Below, piece by piece: positions 10,470-23,482 of a stretch of DNA of 64,000 bases. Positions within the stretch are counted from its first letter, which is position 1; every line of letters starts with the position of its first letter. A model generated the notes under the pieces. That model saw only the letters and a program-made list of their open reading frames with translations, did no database searches and was not told the DNA's origin. A program made the translations under genes and the position numbers. The stretch is from Arbacia lixula (taxonomy: Eukaryota > Echinodermata > Echinoidea > Arbacioida > Arbaciidae), in contig OZ022595.1 of the NCBI GenBank assembly GCA_963669155.1, positions 16,847,239-16,911,238 on the forward strand, in the 5' to 3' direction.

Positions 10470-11810
10470 ACTCTGGGTTCTAGGTTAAGGGATGATACGT
10501 TCGCAGAAGGGATTTTGTGCTGAGACCATCACATCAATAAAATCATCGTCACACTATTTCCTTGTAAGATGTCGTGCCAGTGCTGAGGCGGCTTCATCGC
10601 ATCGTCTTCCCAGTTTTCACGAAAGGGAAGAAGGATTCATTTAACATGTGTCACTGAGGACATGTTTCCCGGAAAATCGATGGAGATGTAACAAAGATTG
10701 TAGTAAATGTTAGAGTAATACACCTACACCTTTCCATTCATGGTGGCCAATGTGAAGATAAAGACGTGACAGGTATTATCAACCGGGCAAGCGTATCATA
10801 ATGAACAGATTCAGGGGTTGTCTGTAATCATCAGTGAGGAGACTGGCAACCTATTCTAGTCCATGACATCATGATGGATCATTGACCATTCATCGTTTCG
10901 AATTCATCGAAATTGCACTGTCAACACAATTATATACCACATACCAATTAATCAATGTCCCAGATACATGAACTATATAATGAAGAACAAATATAGGTGG
11001 TAGCGATGGATATACAGAATGGTACGACCGTGCTCGAGAATAAAAAATATCAAGGAAACAAAAAAATCTTTATCACCAATTCATTCATTGCCTCTCCCAA
11101 TTATGACATATGTTTTCCTCTACCAGGAATTTCAAATAAAAATATTGCACATTTACATTGACACTACTGCATCGACATAAAGACACATTTTATATCACAT
11201 TTATGTGATAAATACGATGTATTTAGATGGTACAGTGTGTAAAAATAACCTCTTTTTTGTACTTTTTAATATCTTTATTTTGCCATGTGTACTTATCTAT
11301 CTTTATCGTGATTTGTATATATTGCTGAAACCATCACATTGTAATAGCTGACATTAAAATCACTGTACTAAGATTAAACACGAACGATTTGTGACAAGGC
11401 AAAGCATTAGAGTACGCCTTGTTCGTTTGACTCTAAATATAGCACGTGTTCTTAGCGTTTTGTCAATCAATGCCGGGTGTAAGATCTCCTTCCTTCCCCG
11501 AGACTCTTTCTAGCAATACATTGCAAGAAAAAAATGATAACTCTATCCGAAAGTGCGACGACAATTTGTTATAAATGATTAAAGCGCAACGACAAGTTTG
11601 ACCATTTCAAAACTGTCGTGGCACACAACGATTAACACGGTGAGGTTGCGGCTTACAAACTTGTAACAATCTTCACCTAACTGCAAACTTGTGTCAATCT
11701 TAGTCAAAACGTATGAGAGAAAATGAAAGGAAAAGAGCACCAACTCGACTAGAAGTAGATTTGTGAACGGCTGCCGTTAACAAGTCAGATCGGTGAAGTC
11801 TTAAAGGGAT
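10470..11810. other. Unassigned AT-rich DNA
   Basis: No frame, repeat pair or motif that I can support. Confidence 0.45.
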
Positions 11811-12234
11811 AGTTCATCCTGAAAATAATTTGGCTTCAATAAAAGGAGACATATGAAAGAAACATATTAGTAAAGGTTTGATGAAAATCCGTCAAAGGGT
11901 AAGAAAGGTATGATCTTTTAAAATTCTGCTTTTGTGACGTCACGTGCGAGGTGCTCTCCTATATGTTGAGTACAAGTTTTTTTTTCGAGCATGTGCATTT
12001 TCTCAACAAGATATTCATCCTTTTACCTTTGCATTTGATACATCATTCGAAATATGTTTTACACATATACCTTTATGAACAAAAATAATTCTGTCGTCAA
12101 AACCAGAAAAAGAGTATTTTATGGATTTTTTTTGTACACAACTAATGGGAGAGAACCACGCACGTGACGTCACAAAATTGAAATTTCAAAAGATCATAAC
12201 TTTTTAATCCTTTGACAGATTTTCGTCCCTTTAA
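11811..12234. mobile_element. Fold-back element with TTAAAGGGA ends and CRE sites
   Basis: The left arm (about 11885-11965) and right arm (about 12145-12230) are inverted copies. Each contains GAAAATC, a GTCAAAGG block, TATGATCTTTT and TGTGACGTCACGTGCG, followed by a CTCTCC block. Both outer ends read TTAAAGGGA. The left arm has about 65 bp between TTAAAGGGA and GAAAATC that the right arm lacks, so one arm carries a deletion. The perfect CRE palindrome TGACGTCA sits in each arm. There is no transposase frame, so the element is non-autonomous. Confidence 0.75.
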
Positions 12235-13818
12235 AGGGACAGATATCATGCTCATGGTGGTTCTTCGCGATTGAATGTACCTCGTGCCGAGCTGCGTGGT
12301 TTAGATTCACGAGCCAGAATCGACGTTTAGTCCTGTCACGTGTTGGAGTGATAAATGACAGCGGACGCTCTGTGAGCTCAGAGGACCAGTGAAACAAACG
12401 AACGAACCGGAATACTTAAAAACAATTATAGAACACACATATATTTAAATAAATATACATTGTTATGAATGTTTTACAATGCAATGGAAAGCTTTTGTGG
12501 CTAAAGCGCAGATTCCCGAGTAGTAATTCGTAAATACATAGAGCGGTACATTCTATGCAAGTCTTGTTTATTTGTTCTTCAATGGGAGGAAGAGGGGAAC
12601 ATTAACTGGATTGAAAAGTAGATTGATTGTTAGAGGAATGTATATGTGTATGTTTGTGGGTGTGTGTGAAATAGAGAGTGGAGGGAGGGAGAGAGAGAAA
12701 GAGGGGAGAAAAAGAGGAGGGTGGCATAGAAATGGCTTGAATTTTGAGTCGTATGATATGTTTCTCAAAGTAACAACGTAAAAAAAAGAAGCTTGTCCCA
12801 CAATAATGATAATATCATCAAATATTTACCTCAGCAGCTTTTATTATTGCACTGAATTATGTAGGAGGTATTGGTATTTAACACACTGGGTTTATGTCAA
12901 GATTTAACTTCAGATGTAGTTAAGTGGCGTCCAGATCTATTAATATTTCACGACATACATAAATGGATACAATTTAGGCGACCACTGGGGATGGTAAGAA
13001 GTTTGGTGTGGCGTCGTAACTTTTATCAGAGATGGAAATACATGATACAAAGTGATAGTACCCCTATTCTTTTTAATCGCATGACTGCACAGTATTCGTG
13101 CTTCGGCTTGGATTTCTGTCTCGCTATAAGCATTTAAATTGTATCACATATGACGTCGGCTACATATGATAATTGCAGTAGGCAGTCATTCATTTGAAAA
13201 GGGTATCGTTGGAAAGCGTTTCAAACTAAAAATTCATTTCAACTTCACTTTCATAAATAAAAAAAAAACACAAGAAATAAACAACATAGGATAGAAGTGA
13301 CTCACATAACTTCTTGTAAGACGACAGTCGATAACATAAATACATTTATCGTCACCTTCTGGACGATCGACCGAAGCATTATATTTTGATTAAATTTGAT
13401 ATGTGATTTTGTTTTCTAATCACAGGTTTCACAACTATTTCATCCAAATGAGACTGGTCTTCAAAGAGATCCACAAATTACATACCTTCTAAACATACAA
13501 TAATCAACCCAAGGAGTGCACAATTTATTACGAAAATTAATATGAAACACCGTCACGGAGGACTAATACAAATACAAATAATGCGTGCTTATGGAAAATA
13601 CAAAATTAAATGTTAGAACGATATGTCGAGGGGGAACTACTAATTGAACTAATTGTGATTGTGCTAGTCGATTATTAGTAATTAGTTTACTTGTTAGAAC
13701 AAAGCAAACAAAATTGTGTTTCATGTAGTTGATTTCTGATCAGGGAAGATTAAATGAACATTAAGAATCACAAATATTACTCATATTATAACATATATTC
13801 TAATGACTACGAAATGTG
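12235..13818. other. Unassigned DNA
   Basis: A short GA-rich patch lies at 12670-12720. Frames at 12871-13137 and elsewhere have no recognisable product. No repeat pairing was found. Confidence 0.45.
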
Positions 13819-13985
13819 GTGCCTTTCTCATTGGGCTTAACAAATCACGAAGTTAGGGTGAAAGTTGCCTATCAACCGTACCAAAATCCGAATGTTCCTA
13901 TTGGCCCTGTCCCCTAAATTCGCGATTTTTCTAACTTGCCGATTTTTGTAACTTCGCGATTTTTTAAGCCCAATGAGAATGGCAC
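13819..13985. mobile_element. Small inverted-repeat element, GTGCC...GGCAC
   Basis: The left end GTGCCTTTCTCATTGGGCTT and the inverted right end GTGCCATTCTCATTGGGCTT differ by one base. Similarity continues inward through AAATCRCGAAGTTA. The right half contains three near-repeats of a TCGCGATTTTT / CTAACTT type. The length of 167 bp and lack of coding fit a MITE. Confidence 0.75.
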
Positions 13986-15088
13986 TTTGGTAAACTTCAG
14001 CTTAGTACCTTCCCGTGGGCATAGCAGTTGTGAATAGGTTTGTACATATAGGCCCGAATTTGAAACAGTGGGTTAACTTTGATTGCGCACTTAACGTAGA
14101 TTAATTTTACGGGGATCTTCATAAAACCTCTGATGCTGTCACAAAGTTATTGGTTTTTATAACAGAATCAAACAATGGGTGATTTAAATCATTTTCTGTA
14201 ATTTTTATGAGGACAAACTCAATATGCCATAGTGATTCAGAGGACAAAATAAATGTATATTGAATCAACGACAATGTGTCACGTTTTTTTTTAATTTGGC
14301 TTCCCATAAAGCAAATGCATGCTTAAAGATTGTCCGTCCCTTTTGCAAGCTTAAAATTTGAAATCGTCTATCACGATCGTAAATTGAAGAAAGTGTGATT
14401 CAAGACCATTTCTAAGAATATAGCATGTTGAAGCTTTCTGTATGTGTAAAAAATTTCAGCCGTTAAATTTCAAACCGACTTTTTTCGTACCACGAAAAAA
14501 GTATTAGTCTTTGTTACAGTATCTATGTGGTTATTATGCGTGTGTGAAATCCTAATTTTATGAGTAACTACCAAACTTTGGAGATTATTCCTTCCATAGA
14601 ACAATTTTTTTCATAATGCGTTTTATAATTTAATAAACAGATTAATCAATAAAGCAGATATTTCAACACAAACTGCTAAGAGCCTGAGGTAAAGACTATT
14701 AATCAGACGTTGTTTACGTGCATTATTTGAATTTTACACTACGTATCAGTTTCAAATTGTGAATATAGAGCTTGCTAACACTTCTCTATATGTTTTGCCA
14801 ATGTTTCGATGGTTTTGTGGTGATCTGAAAAAGGGATTGGCTGTCTTTAATACACAGTTTGCGTTAAACCTCTGTTCTGCATACGAGCCATATAAATATG
14901 TATAGTGCCTCGCCATTACTGCACCACTTTTGTACAGTCTGAGTCTTGAGAAATATAATTTTCATTGTAGATCCATTATAAGTAAATATGCATAAGATCG
15001 ATACAAAATAGAGGAGAATCTGAACAAATAAAAAAGCAGAATTCAAACCAATGCCATCGAAATGACTGGTTTCTAAGACCAGGGAGTA
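13986..15088. other. Unassigned AT-rich DNA
   Basis: A local hairpin around CGTACCACGAAAAAAG near 14485 is minor. Nothing else was supported. Confidence 0.45.
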
Positions 15089-15099
15089 TTTCACCAAGC

Positions 15100-15360
15100 T
15101 GTTCTTAAGCTCCGTACGACTTTACGCACGACTGGTGACCTTTTCCTGCTAAATCAGGTTCTCAACTCTTTTGATTGTCATCAGCTGAAGTTGAAATCTG
15201 ATCTTTCCAAATTAGGGTCCTTGTTGTTAAGAAGATTCTGAATACAACGTTTACGATTTCTTAAATTTGATTAGGACTGTTGGAAATTACCCCCCAACTA
15301 TGTTAAAACAGGAACACATTGGGGTATCTCAATTAGCACATTTTTGCTTACGAACAGCCT
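15100..15360. mobile_element. Repeat bounded by GCTGTTCKTAAGC inverted ends
   Basis: GCTGTTCTTAAGC at 15100-15112 is matched by an inverted GCTGTTCGTAAGC at 15348-15360, one mismatch in 13. Beside the left end lies TACGACTTTACGCACGACTGGTGA, itself built of CGTACGAC/ACGCACGAC repeats. The right end lies next to a tRNA-like sequence, so the two may form one SINE-like unit read on the minus strand. Confidence 0.45.
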
Positions 15361-15371
15361 GCAAACACGTC

Positions 15372-15405
15372 CCTCCAGCGCCTTATACCGCTCGGCCACG
15401 CTACC
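15372..15405 (-). repeat. tRNA-Leu-like 5' half (possible SINE head)
   Basis: On the minus strand the sequence GGTAGCGTGGCCGAGCGG followed by TATAAGGCGCTGGA reproduces the acceptor 5' strand, D arm and start of the anticodon arm of eukaryotic tRNA-Leu. It includes a good A box for RNA polymerase III (GTGGCCGAGCGG). After GGCGCTGGA the match ends abruptly. No B box (GGTTCGANTCC) follows, so this is not a complete tRNA gene. It is either a truncated tRNA pseudogene or the head of a tRNA-derived SINE whose body is the adjacent 15100-15360 repeat. Confidence 0.6.
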
Positions 15406-17469
15406 TTCCCACAAGGTATATCAACGGATAGCGATCGAACACATTGTGAAATAAAACGTATATAATGACACGCACCTGACATTGATTATGTTGTTGGTAA
15501 TGGCAGTAATGCCAATGATATAGTCGTCGTAGAAACAGTGGGAAAACTTTAGTATTCCATGTCGGAAATGATTAGAAAATGAATGTATTTTGGACCTTAT
15601 GTATAGCAAAGGGGCCAGTTTCCCGGAATAATCATTGTGTGCCACCTACTAAGGAAACGGACCGAGCAGGATAAAACAGAAGGCTAGTGCTTTTACCAGT
15701 AATTTGTTAAGTACCAGCCCGAGAGGATTTTTTCTGCACTTTTCATTGTTATTAAGTCCGACAGAAAAGGAGAGCTTTCTCTGCGTAACGTAGGCACCGA
15801 TCCTCGGGCGATGCGTACTGGGGACTGTGAATTGGTAAATAATCATCGCTCTTTTTACTAATGACGAGTTTGTATGCTTGAACAGCTGAGCTGTGTGCTA
15901 CTTCACTTTTCTCCCCCTCCCCCTCTCTGTGTTTCAGAACATCTTTTCACTTTTCCAACATGTCCAATCTCTTATTTTCTTCTCTGAGGTCCCTTGTTTA
16001 TTTGCTCCGTCCCCATTCCCGTCCCTCGGAACAGTCCCAATTCCCCTCCTACCACATAAAAAACTACTCTTTTTTTTCTCTTTTTGACCATTAAGTCCAA
16101 ATTCCTGCTCATTCTTAATTTACACCCCTTTTTCTTGAACCACATGTGAAGGGAGGAATATTCGAACATGGAAAGGGAAGTTTAGTATCAAATGGTCTGG
16201 TATGTTTCTCCCTCGGTACCTTCTAGCCGCCCCCCTCCCCAAACTCCACCCCCACTCCTCAGCTTCCACTTTCTCTCTCTGCCTTTGGTCCATTCCGCCC
16301 AACACACCACTCTACTTGTCTCACCCTGTCTTTCCAGCGCACTCATTGGCGGTTCTTCACCCCACATCGCTGATGATTACTTCTGCTTTTAGAATTGAAT
16401 TTCCTGTCGCCGGCATTATCGTAACGACCAATCGGCTTCTTTCCCTGAAAAAAAAACCTAAATGGAAATGCTGTGGCAGTAGAAATATATATACTAGAAC
16501 CTTTTTGGGTCTTTGCAATTTGTAATATAATAGCTATGTGCAGAAACCACATACGTAATGTTCTTTTGTTTTATGTTTTCTTCTACAATCATGACAGGTG
16601 AACGAGTGGATAACGTATTAAAGGTAAGTCAAATTGGAGAAAAAATCCACCTGTACAACTTGTCCGATTTGTAACGTATGGAACTTAACAATGATAAAAT
16701 ATAATTCAATTTTACTAGTATTCATTTACAGCACTTATATAACTCCATATATGGGGTAATTCCTTGATCAAAATTGGTACAATGTTTGGAGTGTTCTTTA
16801 TGCCCACTACACAAATTACGTTACTTAGTTTTTGTGTAATGTGAACATTACTTCGGTTCCTTTAAAATTAAGGTACGCGATTACAAGAACATACTTTGAA
16901 ATTTCAAGTCATAAGCTATGGCATTCATCAATGGACAATAATTTTAGTTGCCATTAATTGAACCTAATTATTTTTGGAAAAACAAAAATCATAGTATGAC
17001 CACTAGGTTTATTACAAATCTAATTGATTCGGGGTAAACCCTTTTCTGAAAGGTGGTTACGTCTACTGATACTCTTGAAAATAATTTGCATGAATCTATT
17101 CATGTATTGTCTCCTTCGGCAAGTTCATTTCATGAAGAATATGTAGATGACTTTGCTTCCCTTAATACGACTCTTACTCTGGACACTCTATCATATACAG
17201 TGACATACCTGGCTGTTTTTTATTCCTTTTTTTTCCATCGCAATTAATTAGCAAAATGCCTTGTTTGTCACATTATTACATTTACATGCACATGTGATAA
17301 TTTATAGTATTGTTTCACTGAACGTTGTCTGTGGACCCAGTTGAAAGATAAACAATTGGCTTAATCGCGTGTTTCGTCCAAGGGAGAAAATGAATGAATA
17401 TAATTATACAGATACACATTTCAGGATACGTGGACAACGAGTTTTCTTAATATAATGCAGCTTAGTTAC
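15406..17469. other. Unassigned DNA, pyrimidine-rich in part
   Basis: CT/C-rich patches lie at 15905-16030 and 16215-16300. Apart from one very small candidate exon (16598-16623) nothing is supported. Confidence 0.4.
16598..16623 (+). other. Candidate 26-nt microexon (weak)
   Basis: A T-rich tract (16560-16583) leads to ATGACAG, then 26 nt, then a perfect donor AAG|GTAAGT. One of three frames is open and would read ERVDNVLK. Splice consensus matches of this quality arise by chance at about once per window, so this is only a candidate. Confidence 0.15.
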
Positions 17470-17613
17470 AGGTCACCGCAGACGACGCGACTATACCACG
17501 ATTCTGCAGTGATGTCGCAACGGCCTACAAGTGAAAATGTGACATCACCTACTTGCACAAATCCTGTGACTGGTCCCTGCGATTAAGTCAGTCGCGAAGT
17601 CTCACGACTGATC
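17470..17613 (-). repeat. Dispersed repeat, second family, copy 1 (pairs with 55629-55737)
   Basis: On the minus strand it reads GATCAGTCGTGAGACTTCGC, then ATCGCAGGGACCAGTCACAG, then GATTTGTGCAAGTAGGTGA, then TGTCACATTTTCAC, ending in CAGAATCGTGG. The same blocks occur in order at 55629-55737. No coding and no terminal duplication are visible. Confidence 0.65.
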
Positions 17614-17639
17614 AAATGAACGATTTATAGTGTTCAACT

Positions 17640-17686
17640 ATCTTTCTGCATCTCGTCTTCTCCTCTCTCTGTCTCCCCCTCTCTTT

Positions 17687-17730
<44 letters not shown>

Positions 17731-17957
17731 TCACAAACTCCTGTAATCATATGCCATCTGCTTCGTCCTGCCGATCTCTCCATTTCCCTTGCTTGGCTGA
17801 TTGTCTACCCCTCCGTCGCTCTCCCGCCCGCTCTATCATTCACTCTCAACTGCTTGACTCACGCAAGCCCTGTTTACCTGTCTGTCATTTATCATGTCTC
17901 TGTCTGTCGCGTTCCCTTCGTATCTTTCACACAAACTCAGGAGTTTCTGTCTCCCCC

Positions 17958-18007
<50 letters not shown>
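17640..18007. repeat. (CT)n and (TA)n microsatellites
   Basis: (CT)n runs over 17680-17726 and (TA)n over 17961-18007, with the latter preceded by a short C run. The frame crossing them encodes Ser-Leu and Tyr-Ile runs only. Confidence 0.95.
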
Positions 18008-18016
<9 letters not shown>

Positions 18017-18445
18017 CCATCGGCCGCCCCCTTTACCACATGTTTCTACATGTGGCACACCCTTAACGATGACCCATTCTCATGAGCTATGGTTTATGTC
18101 GAGAAACCCACATAAACTAAAGTGATGAGCCACCTCATCTGAGTACAATACACCCGGATATGCCAGAGCATGAATGTACATTTTATTCCACATTTGTTCG
18201 TGATGTCACTAGGTTACACTCCCACATTAACTGTGAAATGTAACTGCAAATATTTATTCATGATGACATTTCATTCTCATATACCAGTCGTATGTATTTT
18301 ATGTGTAACTCTCAATTGTAATAAGGTCATACATCTCCCGTGTTCCCCGCCCAGGAAAGGGTTAGTGATGATACGAAGTCGTATCTGTGATAAAATTGTA
18401 ATTTTTTCGCTTCACCAAATTCAGGGGAAGAGAGATCGAGAGAAA

Positions 18446-18451
18446 TACACA

Positions 18452-18506
<55 letters not shown>
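18446..18506. repeat. (CA)n microsatellite
   Basis: About 60 bp of nearly pure (CA)n lie directly upstream of the terminal motif of the GCCAGAAGGGCC element. Confidence 0.97.
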
Positions 18507-18511
<5 letters not shown>

Positions 18512-18520
18512 TACATATAT

Positions 18521-18905
18521 CGTCGGCCTTATGCCAGAAGGGCCTTAACTGTTTTTGGCCATTCCGAGATAATCGCGTTTAAAGTTTTGGCCTCTCTGAA
18601 AATTTAAATTGTGTGGTCGTGTATTTGTTTTTGAAGTCAATTTCGATAAATGTGTTAAGTTATCAAGTTTTACATGATATACTCTAAATTTGTTGCAAAA
18701 TATTCAGAGGTTTTTATGCTATGTACAAAAAACACGTTAGGGGCGTTCTGGCATGTGGCTTGAATGTAGCGCATTTGTGCCAGAAGGGCCGTAACGCAGG
18801 CCCGTGCGCGATATCGCCCTTCTGGCATAAGGCTTATTTGCGCGTATCTCTGCCAAAAGGGCCGTAACAGTGTGATGCGCACGATAGGGGCCATTTGGCA
18901 TACAG
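18521..18905 (+). mobile_element. TGCCAGAAGGGCC-motif element, copy 1
   Basis: It begins CGTCGGCCTTATGCCAGAAG. The core TGCCAGAAGGGCC(G/T)TAAC or its inverse occurs six times: 18532-18549, 18740-18754 (inverse), 18778-18795, 18814-18830 (inverse), 18851-18868 and 18887-18902 (inverse). From the second occurrence on, orientations alternate. Between them the DNA is AT-rich. The same terminal sequence is present, inverted, at 23765-23797. There is no frame of interest and the class is unknown. Confidence 0.7.
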
Positions 18906-21900
18906 AAATTTGAACTACAGGCGATGAATTTATTATGCTCGAAGGCCTATTGTAATGCAGCTGCATTGCAGGCAGTGAAAACTACACTTTTAAACATGTA
19001 TTGAAGTATTGTATTATGGAGGGGGACATTTTCTTGATAAAGATTTGGGGGGGGGGGGGGGGGGAGGTTTATGCCAATTTACCACTCTATTTCATTCATT
19101 TCTTCACTTACACTCTTACAATGACTCTACACATATCTTCTCCCGTTCTTTATTCACTTTCTCAACATAAACTCTCTGTCTTTGCATCACGATTCACATC
19201 TCTTTTGTGTTTCACAAGAACTTATTAAATAATTATCCGATCTCTGTATTGCTCTTCTAAGAAAATCATGTGACTTTAGTGTAATACAATAAGGTTGATG
19301 ATGATCATGATGATGAAGACGAAGATGATCAAGTAGTATCATGATATTGATACTATTTTTTTAAATTATCATTACATGTATTAGTGTTTCTATGTTCTAG
19401 TTAACAACCTCCACAGAGAGCTGAAATTTTACTGGAATTGATAAGTACATGTATCTTCTTTCTTCATAAAAAATAAAGTCCCTTAAATAGTCATAATTTG
19501 TAGTTGCTTCCTTCGCATCTCACAGTGCATGCAGTTTACAAAAGCAAATACATGTATCCCATTTTGTTCACTACTGTATCTTAATCAATTTAGCTACATG
19601 AGACACAATATACATCACATAAAAACAAATATATATATTTTAAAAGTTTATTAATTTCAATAGCGACCAATTCGTTAGCATTTCATTAATCCATACTTTA
19701 AAATCGAGCATCGCTTTTCATACCCGTATATCAGGATAAGGAATTTTGTTTCAAATATTTCATTCTAATCATATTAGAGCTTAATAATTTTATAAAGATA
19801 TTATAATTGTAACGTACATACATGTAATATTAAGAATTACTGTAACAATTCGTTTGATACACAATGTAATTTTTCATAAATCTTTCGCTTTATTATTAAC
19901 TTTCATTAATAGCTGGATAAACATATTATGTCAAGTATCTTCAATCAATTGCAAGATCTTCGGGCGAAATAGACAATATAATTTCATCACCATGACATGA
20001 TATACTACAAAACAGTTTTCACTTACAAATAGTCACTTCACAATCCTTTAATAGTTTCATTAATTTGCTAACAGTAAAAACAAAATAGCAGTGAAAACAG
20101 AAATCGTATAAATCTCCCGTATTAGCGTACATTTGATTGAGACAGAACAAACAAGATGAAAGAAAGGAAGAACAGCCGAGAGAAAGAAGACAAAAAGAAA
20201 AAGAGAATAGTTGGGTGCATACAATGAAATTATAGGGTTTTTTTTCATTGAAAGATTTAACAAATCACAACATAATAGAAACTAGTATACGGCACGATTC
20301 ATTGAAAATTTTCACTGATTAACATGAATGTACACTGTGATACCTGTACTATGTAATAATAACTCATTACTGGAGAAAAATGGCTTGTAAGAATCAGAAA
20401 TTGACAGCAAATGATATTTTGTGAAATGATGAAATGTCGAGAACTAGAGCAAGATGATTACTTCATGAACACATTTCTCAGAGGTAATTTATGTGAAAAT
20501 ACATGTACTTCTCATTTCAAGTATTCCTCTGCAATAAACCAGATCTCTTTTTAGTCTCATGTTTCTAAAGAATAATACAAATGAAAAACCTCAAAGATGT
20601 AACAATGATGATAATGTATCTTGTTGCTCTCCCAATGCACCTCTTTGAATGAATCATTACAAAGCTCAATGTGGTTATGGAAACTCAGAAAGGATGAAAT
20701 AATAAAGCCCAACGATCGAGCTATGGTAATCTTCTTTTGTTTGCTTTTTGTCTAGATTTAATTCAAATTAAATAGATGATAATGAATGAAATCACATATA
20801 ACAAGATTAATCAAATTAAGCTAATTTACAATTTATGCTGTAATAATACTCTGGCTTGATGAGAAAATGGGGAAAATGCATAATTTGGAATATCTCTTGC
20901 CAATATATTTGTTTTGCAAGGTACATTCATCCTTATAAAAAAGTAGCCTCAGTTTATATTGAATATTGATAAATATAAAAAGATTAAGCATTTCTAACCC
21001 AACGCCCTCTCTCTTTCTCTCAGCTCTCATACATGATGTTAAGAGTGAGTTTTATCCTAACAAATGAACATCTGTGACTGTTTCTGTAACTATCTTCACA
21101 GAAAGTCCTGCAAAGTTGGGATGTCATGTATATGTTTTAAGGATCATAATGTTCCAGTGTCTAATGAGCAGAAATTGAAAACTCTTTGAGGAAGAAAACA
21201 TGATTTATAATGCACTTTGTAGTATGCATAATTATGTGATTTTAAGTACATGTAATATGTTTCACTTGGTTGGAAGGTTACTTCTCTTTGTTTTGAAAGA
21301 AGACAATAATTTTATTCCATTCATGACTTGAGCAGTCAATGAAGCATTTCATTAAAAATATATAAAAGGAATGAAACTACATATTATTAACATCAATATA
21401 TCTATTACAAAGCATATGTAAGAAATCTTATCTACAATATATTTTTAATGCGTTTCGTCCATCTAATTATTTATAGAGAAGTATCCTTGTGTAGTCTGTT
21501 TACGTAATTAACACATTAGAGGCTAGATATTAAATTGAAGGTCAGGGTAGATCTAGAAACCATTACATGCATAAAAAGAATCATTCTAACACAATTCTAG
21601 GACATGACTTTCTTAACGTGTTCAAACCATAGCAAGGACAAGCACTGGGTACACTTATGTTTAGTTTTGTATCACTGGTTCATTAAGAGTTCTCATCAGT
21701 TCCCAGTAAAATAACTACATAAGATCATTAAGATATTAACTAAAGACACATCCATGCTAGCCTTGTAATATGACAGAATACACTGTTTATATCAGACTTG
21801 AAATATTTGTGGAAGCGGATGACTGCCATTACAAAAAAAAAAAAAACATTCCATTACTTAGCCAGCACTCAGGCATAAAGGATCTTAAAGGAAGCAAAAG

Positions 21901-22071
21901 TGCCTTTGCAGATTGACAACCAAACACACCATCCCCAACCCCACCTCCTGATAATGGTACCTAATTCTAGAAGGGGGAAAAGGAAGCTTAATATCAATTA
22001 CCGCATTGTTTTTCGATTATTCCACGAATGATATTGAAAATACTCATTTTCTTAATACAATTTTGTAAGTC
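18906..22071. other. Long AT-rich stretch with no supported gene
   Basis: A run of 18 G lies at 19047-19064 and a GAT-rich patch at 19295-19330. The remaining 2.7 kb is uniformly AT-rich with no frame, inverted repeat or RNA gene that I can support. Confidence 0.5.
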
Positions 22072-22700
22072 CTTTTTTTTTTATAATGAAAACATTTTAT
22101 TTAAGTTTTTACCTGTGCCAAAGGCGTGCAATCATCACCAATGTTATATCATCCCTCTTCAGTTGCGCCAATGGAATATCTTATTACAGGATCTACTAGA
22201 AAAATAAAGCCTTTTCAGCAGTCTTGTTTCGAAGAATATCTTCTGCTGGTTGCTAACTTAAGGTTCTGTCTCTAGCTGTTGTTTTTACTTTGTGCCAGTG
22301 TGTTGTGCTAACTGGGTGGAAAGGCTAGTCCTATGGGTGGACATACTGTAGTGCAGACCAGAACTTAACCAACTTTGTCTTGAAGTTGTCTATTGTTGGT
22401 GCTGCAACTATTTCTGCTGGGTATGAGTAATCTACTACTCTGGCACTGAAAATATTCTGCCTAACTTTTAACCTGCTTCTCCTTACATTCAGTTTGTAGA
22501 GGTGACCACGAGTTGTCTGAGAAGGAGCAGATGTGAAGAACATGCAAGTTGAATATGTTGATGCCATGGATGATATTGTGGACGAAGAAGATGCATCATC
22601 CGATGTCTTGTAGTCCTAGTACTAGTCCACTTGACAAAGAGATCTGTGTCAGGATCCATTTCCCTTGGATACAAACAAAAAAACACAGAATATTATATTT
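22072..22700 (-). mobile_element. 3' end of a second LINE with poly(A) tail
   Basis: On the minus strand a LINE-type C-terminal coding fragment (22331-22567) is followed by about 230 bp of UTR, an AATAAA signal at 22101-22096 and an A11 run at 22082-22072. That order is what a reverse-transcribed polyadenylated RNA leaves behind. The 5' limit is uncertain because the frame loses recognisable similarity above about 22530. Confidence 0.6.
22331..22567 (-). pseudogene. LINE ORF2 C-terminal fragment
   Basis: The translation contains TRGHLYKLNVRRSRLKVRQN, then FSARVVDY, then PAEIVAAPTIDNFKTKLVKF and a W. This matches the widely seen C-terminal end of CR1/Jockey-type ORF2 proteins (RGH-K-L...R--FS-RVV--WN-LP--VV-APT---FK--LD--W). 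The usual WN-L between the two halves has been lost (DY-SYPAEI), and the polymerase domain is absent. It is a dead 3' fragment, not a gene. Confidence 0.75.
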
Positions 22701-23482
22701 TTATCTTGATATTGTTATCTTTTTGTGTAATTTAGAATTTAAAAGGCAAATAAACATACAGATTATTCATTTCCTATTTCCTAACTGTTTTATCATGAAA
22801 TAAAATAAAAAGACATGAAATGCAAAGGAAGGAATGACATCAGATATTGTATAGAGCAGGTAAGACTAAACCTATGAGTTAAGAAATGATATCCCATAAA
22901 ATCAAGATCAAACTGCACATTGTAGTAGTAGGGCTTAGTACCATCAAACTTCAGAGTAGCTTTGGATTAATAATCAAAAACTTGCTGAAGTCTAAAATGA
23001 TAGGCATGAGTCATCTAGTCCTGTCATCAAACCTCTATCTAAATCTAGCTACGCTTCATTTTAGACTGTCTATAGACAGTAGACTCTAGACTTTTCCAGT
23101 GGCAGGAACTAGTCTAGACTAGGCCCAATTCATATCAATCGAAACACTATTCAAAACACAAGTATACATAATACAATACAAAATAATCAGAACAAACATA
23201 TATCATGAATTAAGCTCATGAATTCTGAGTGAGATTTAAGTTAGGTATGTAACTTTGAAGGCCCTATGCATGAATTGCGAGTGACACCTGAAATACGCGT
23301 ATCTCAATGCATGGGACTGTAATAAAATTAACAACGAAAGAGGTGTCCTAATTGTACGATTTATGAACATTTACTTCACCAACAACTGCATTATATTAAT
23401 AAAAATACTCATATAAAAAAACTACTTACATGTGGTGATTTTTGAAGACATTGATGGACGTTACATCAGTTTTATCAATGTT
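22701..23482. other. Unassigned AT-rich DNA
   Basis: A 16-bp perfect palindrome ACTGTCTATAGACAGT near 23066-23081 sits in CTAGAC-rich sequence (23060-23125). Nothing else was seen. Confidence 0.45.
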
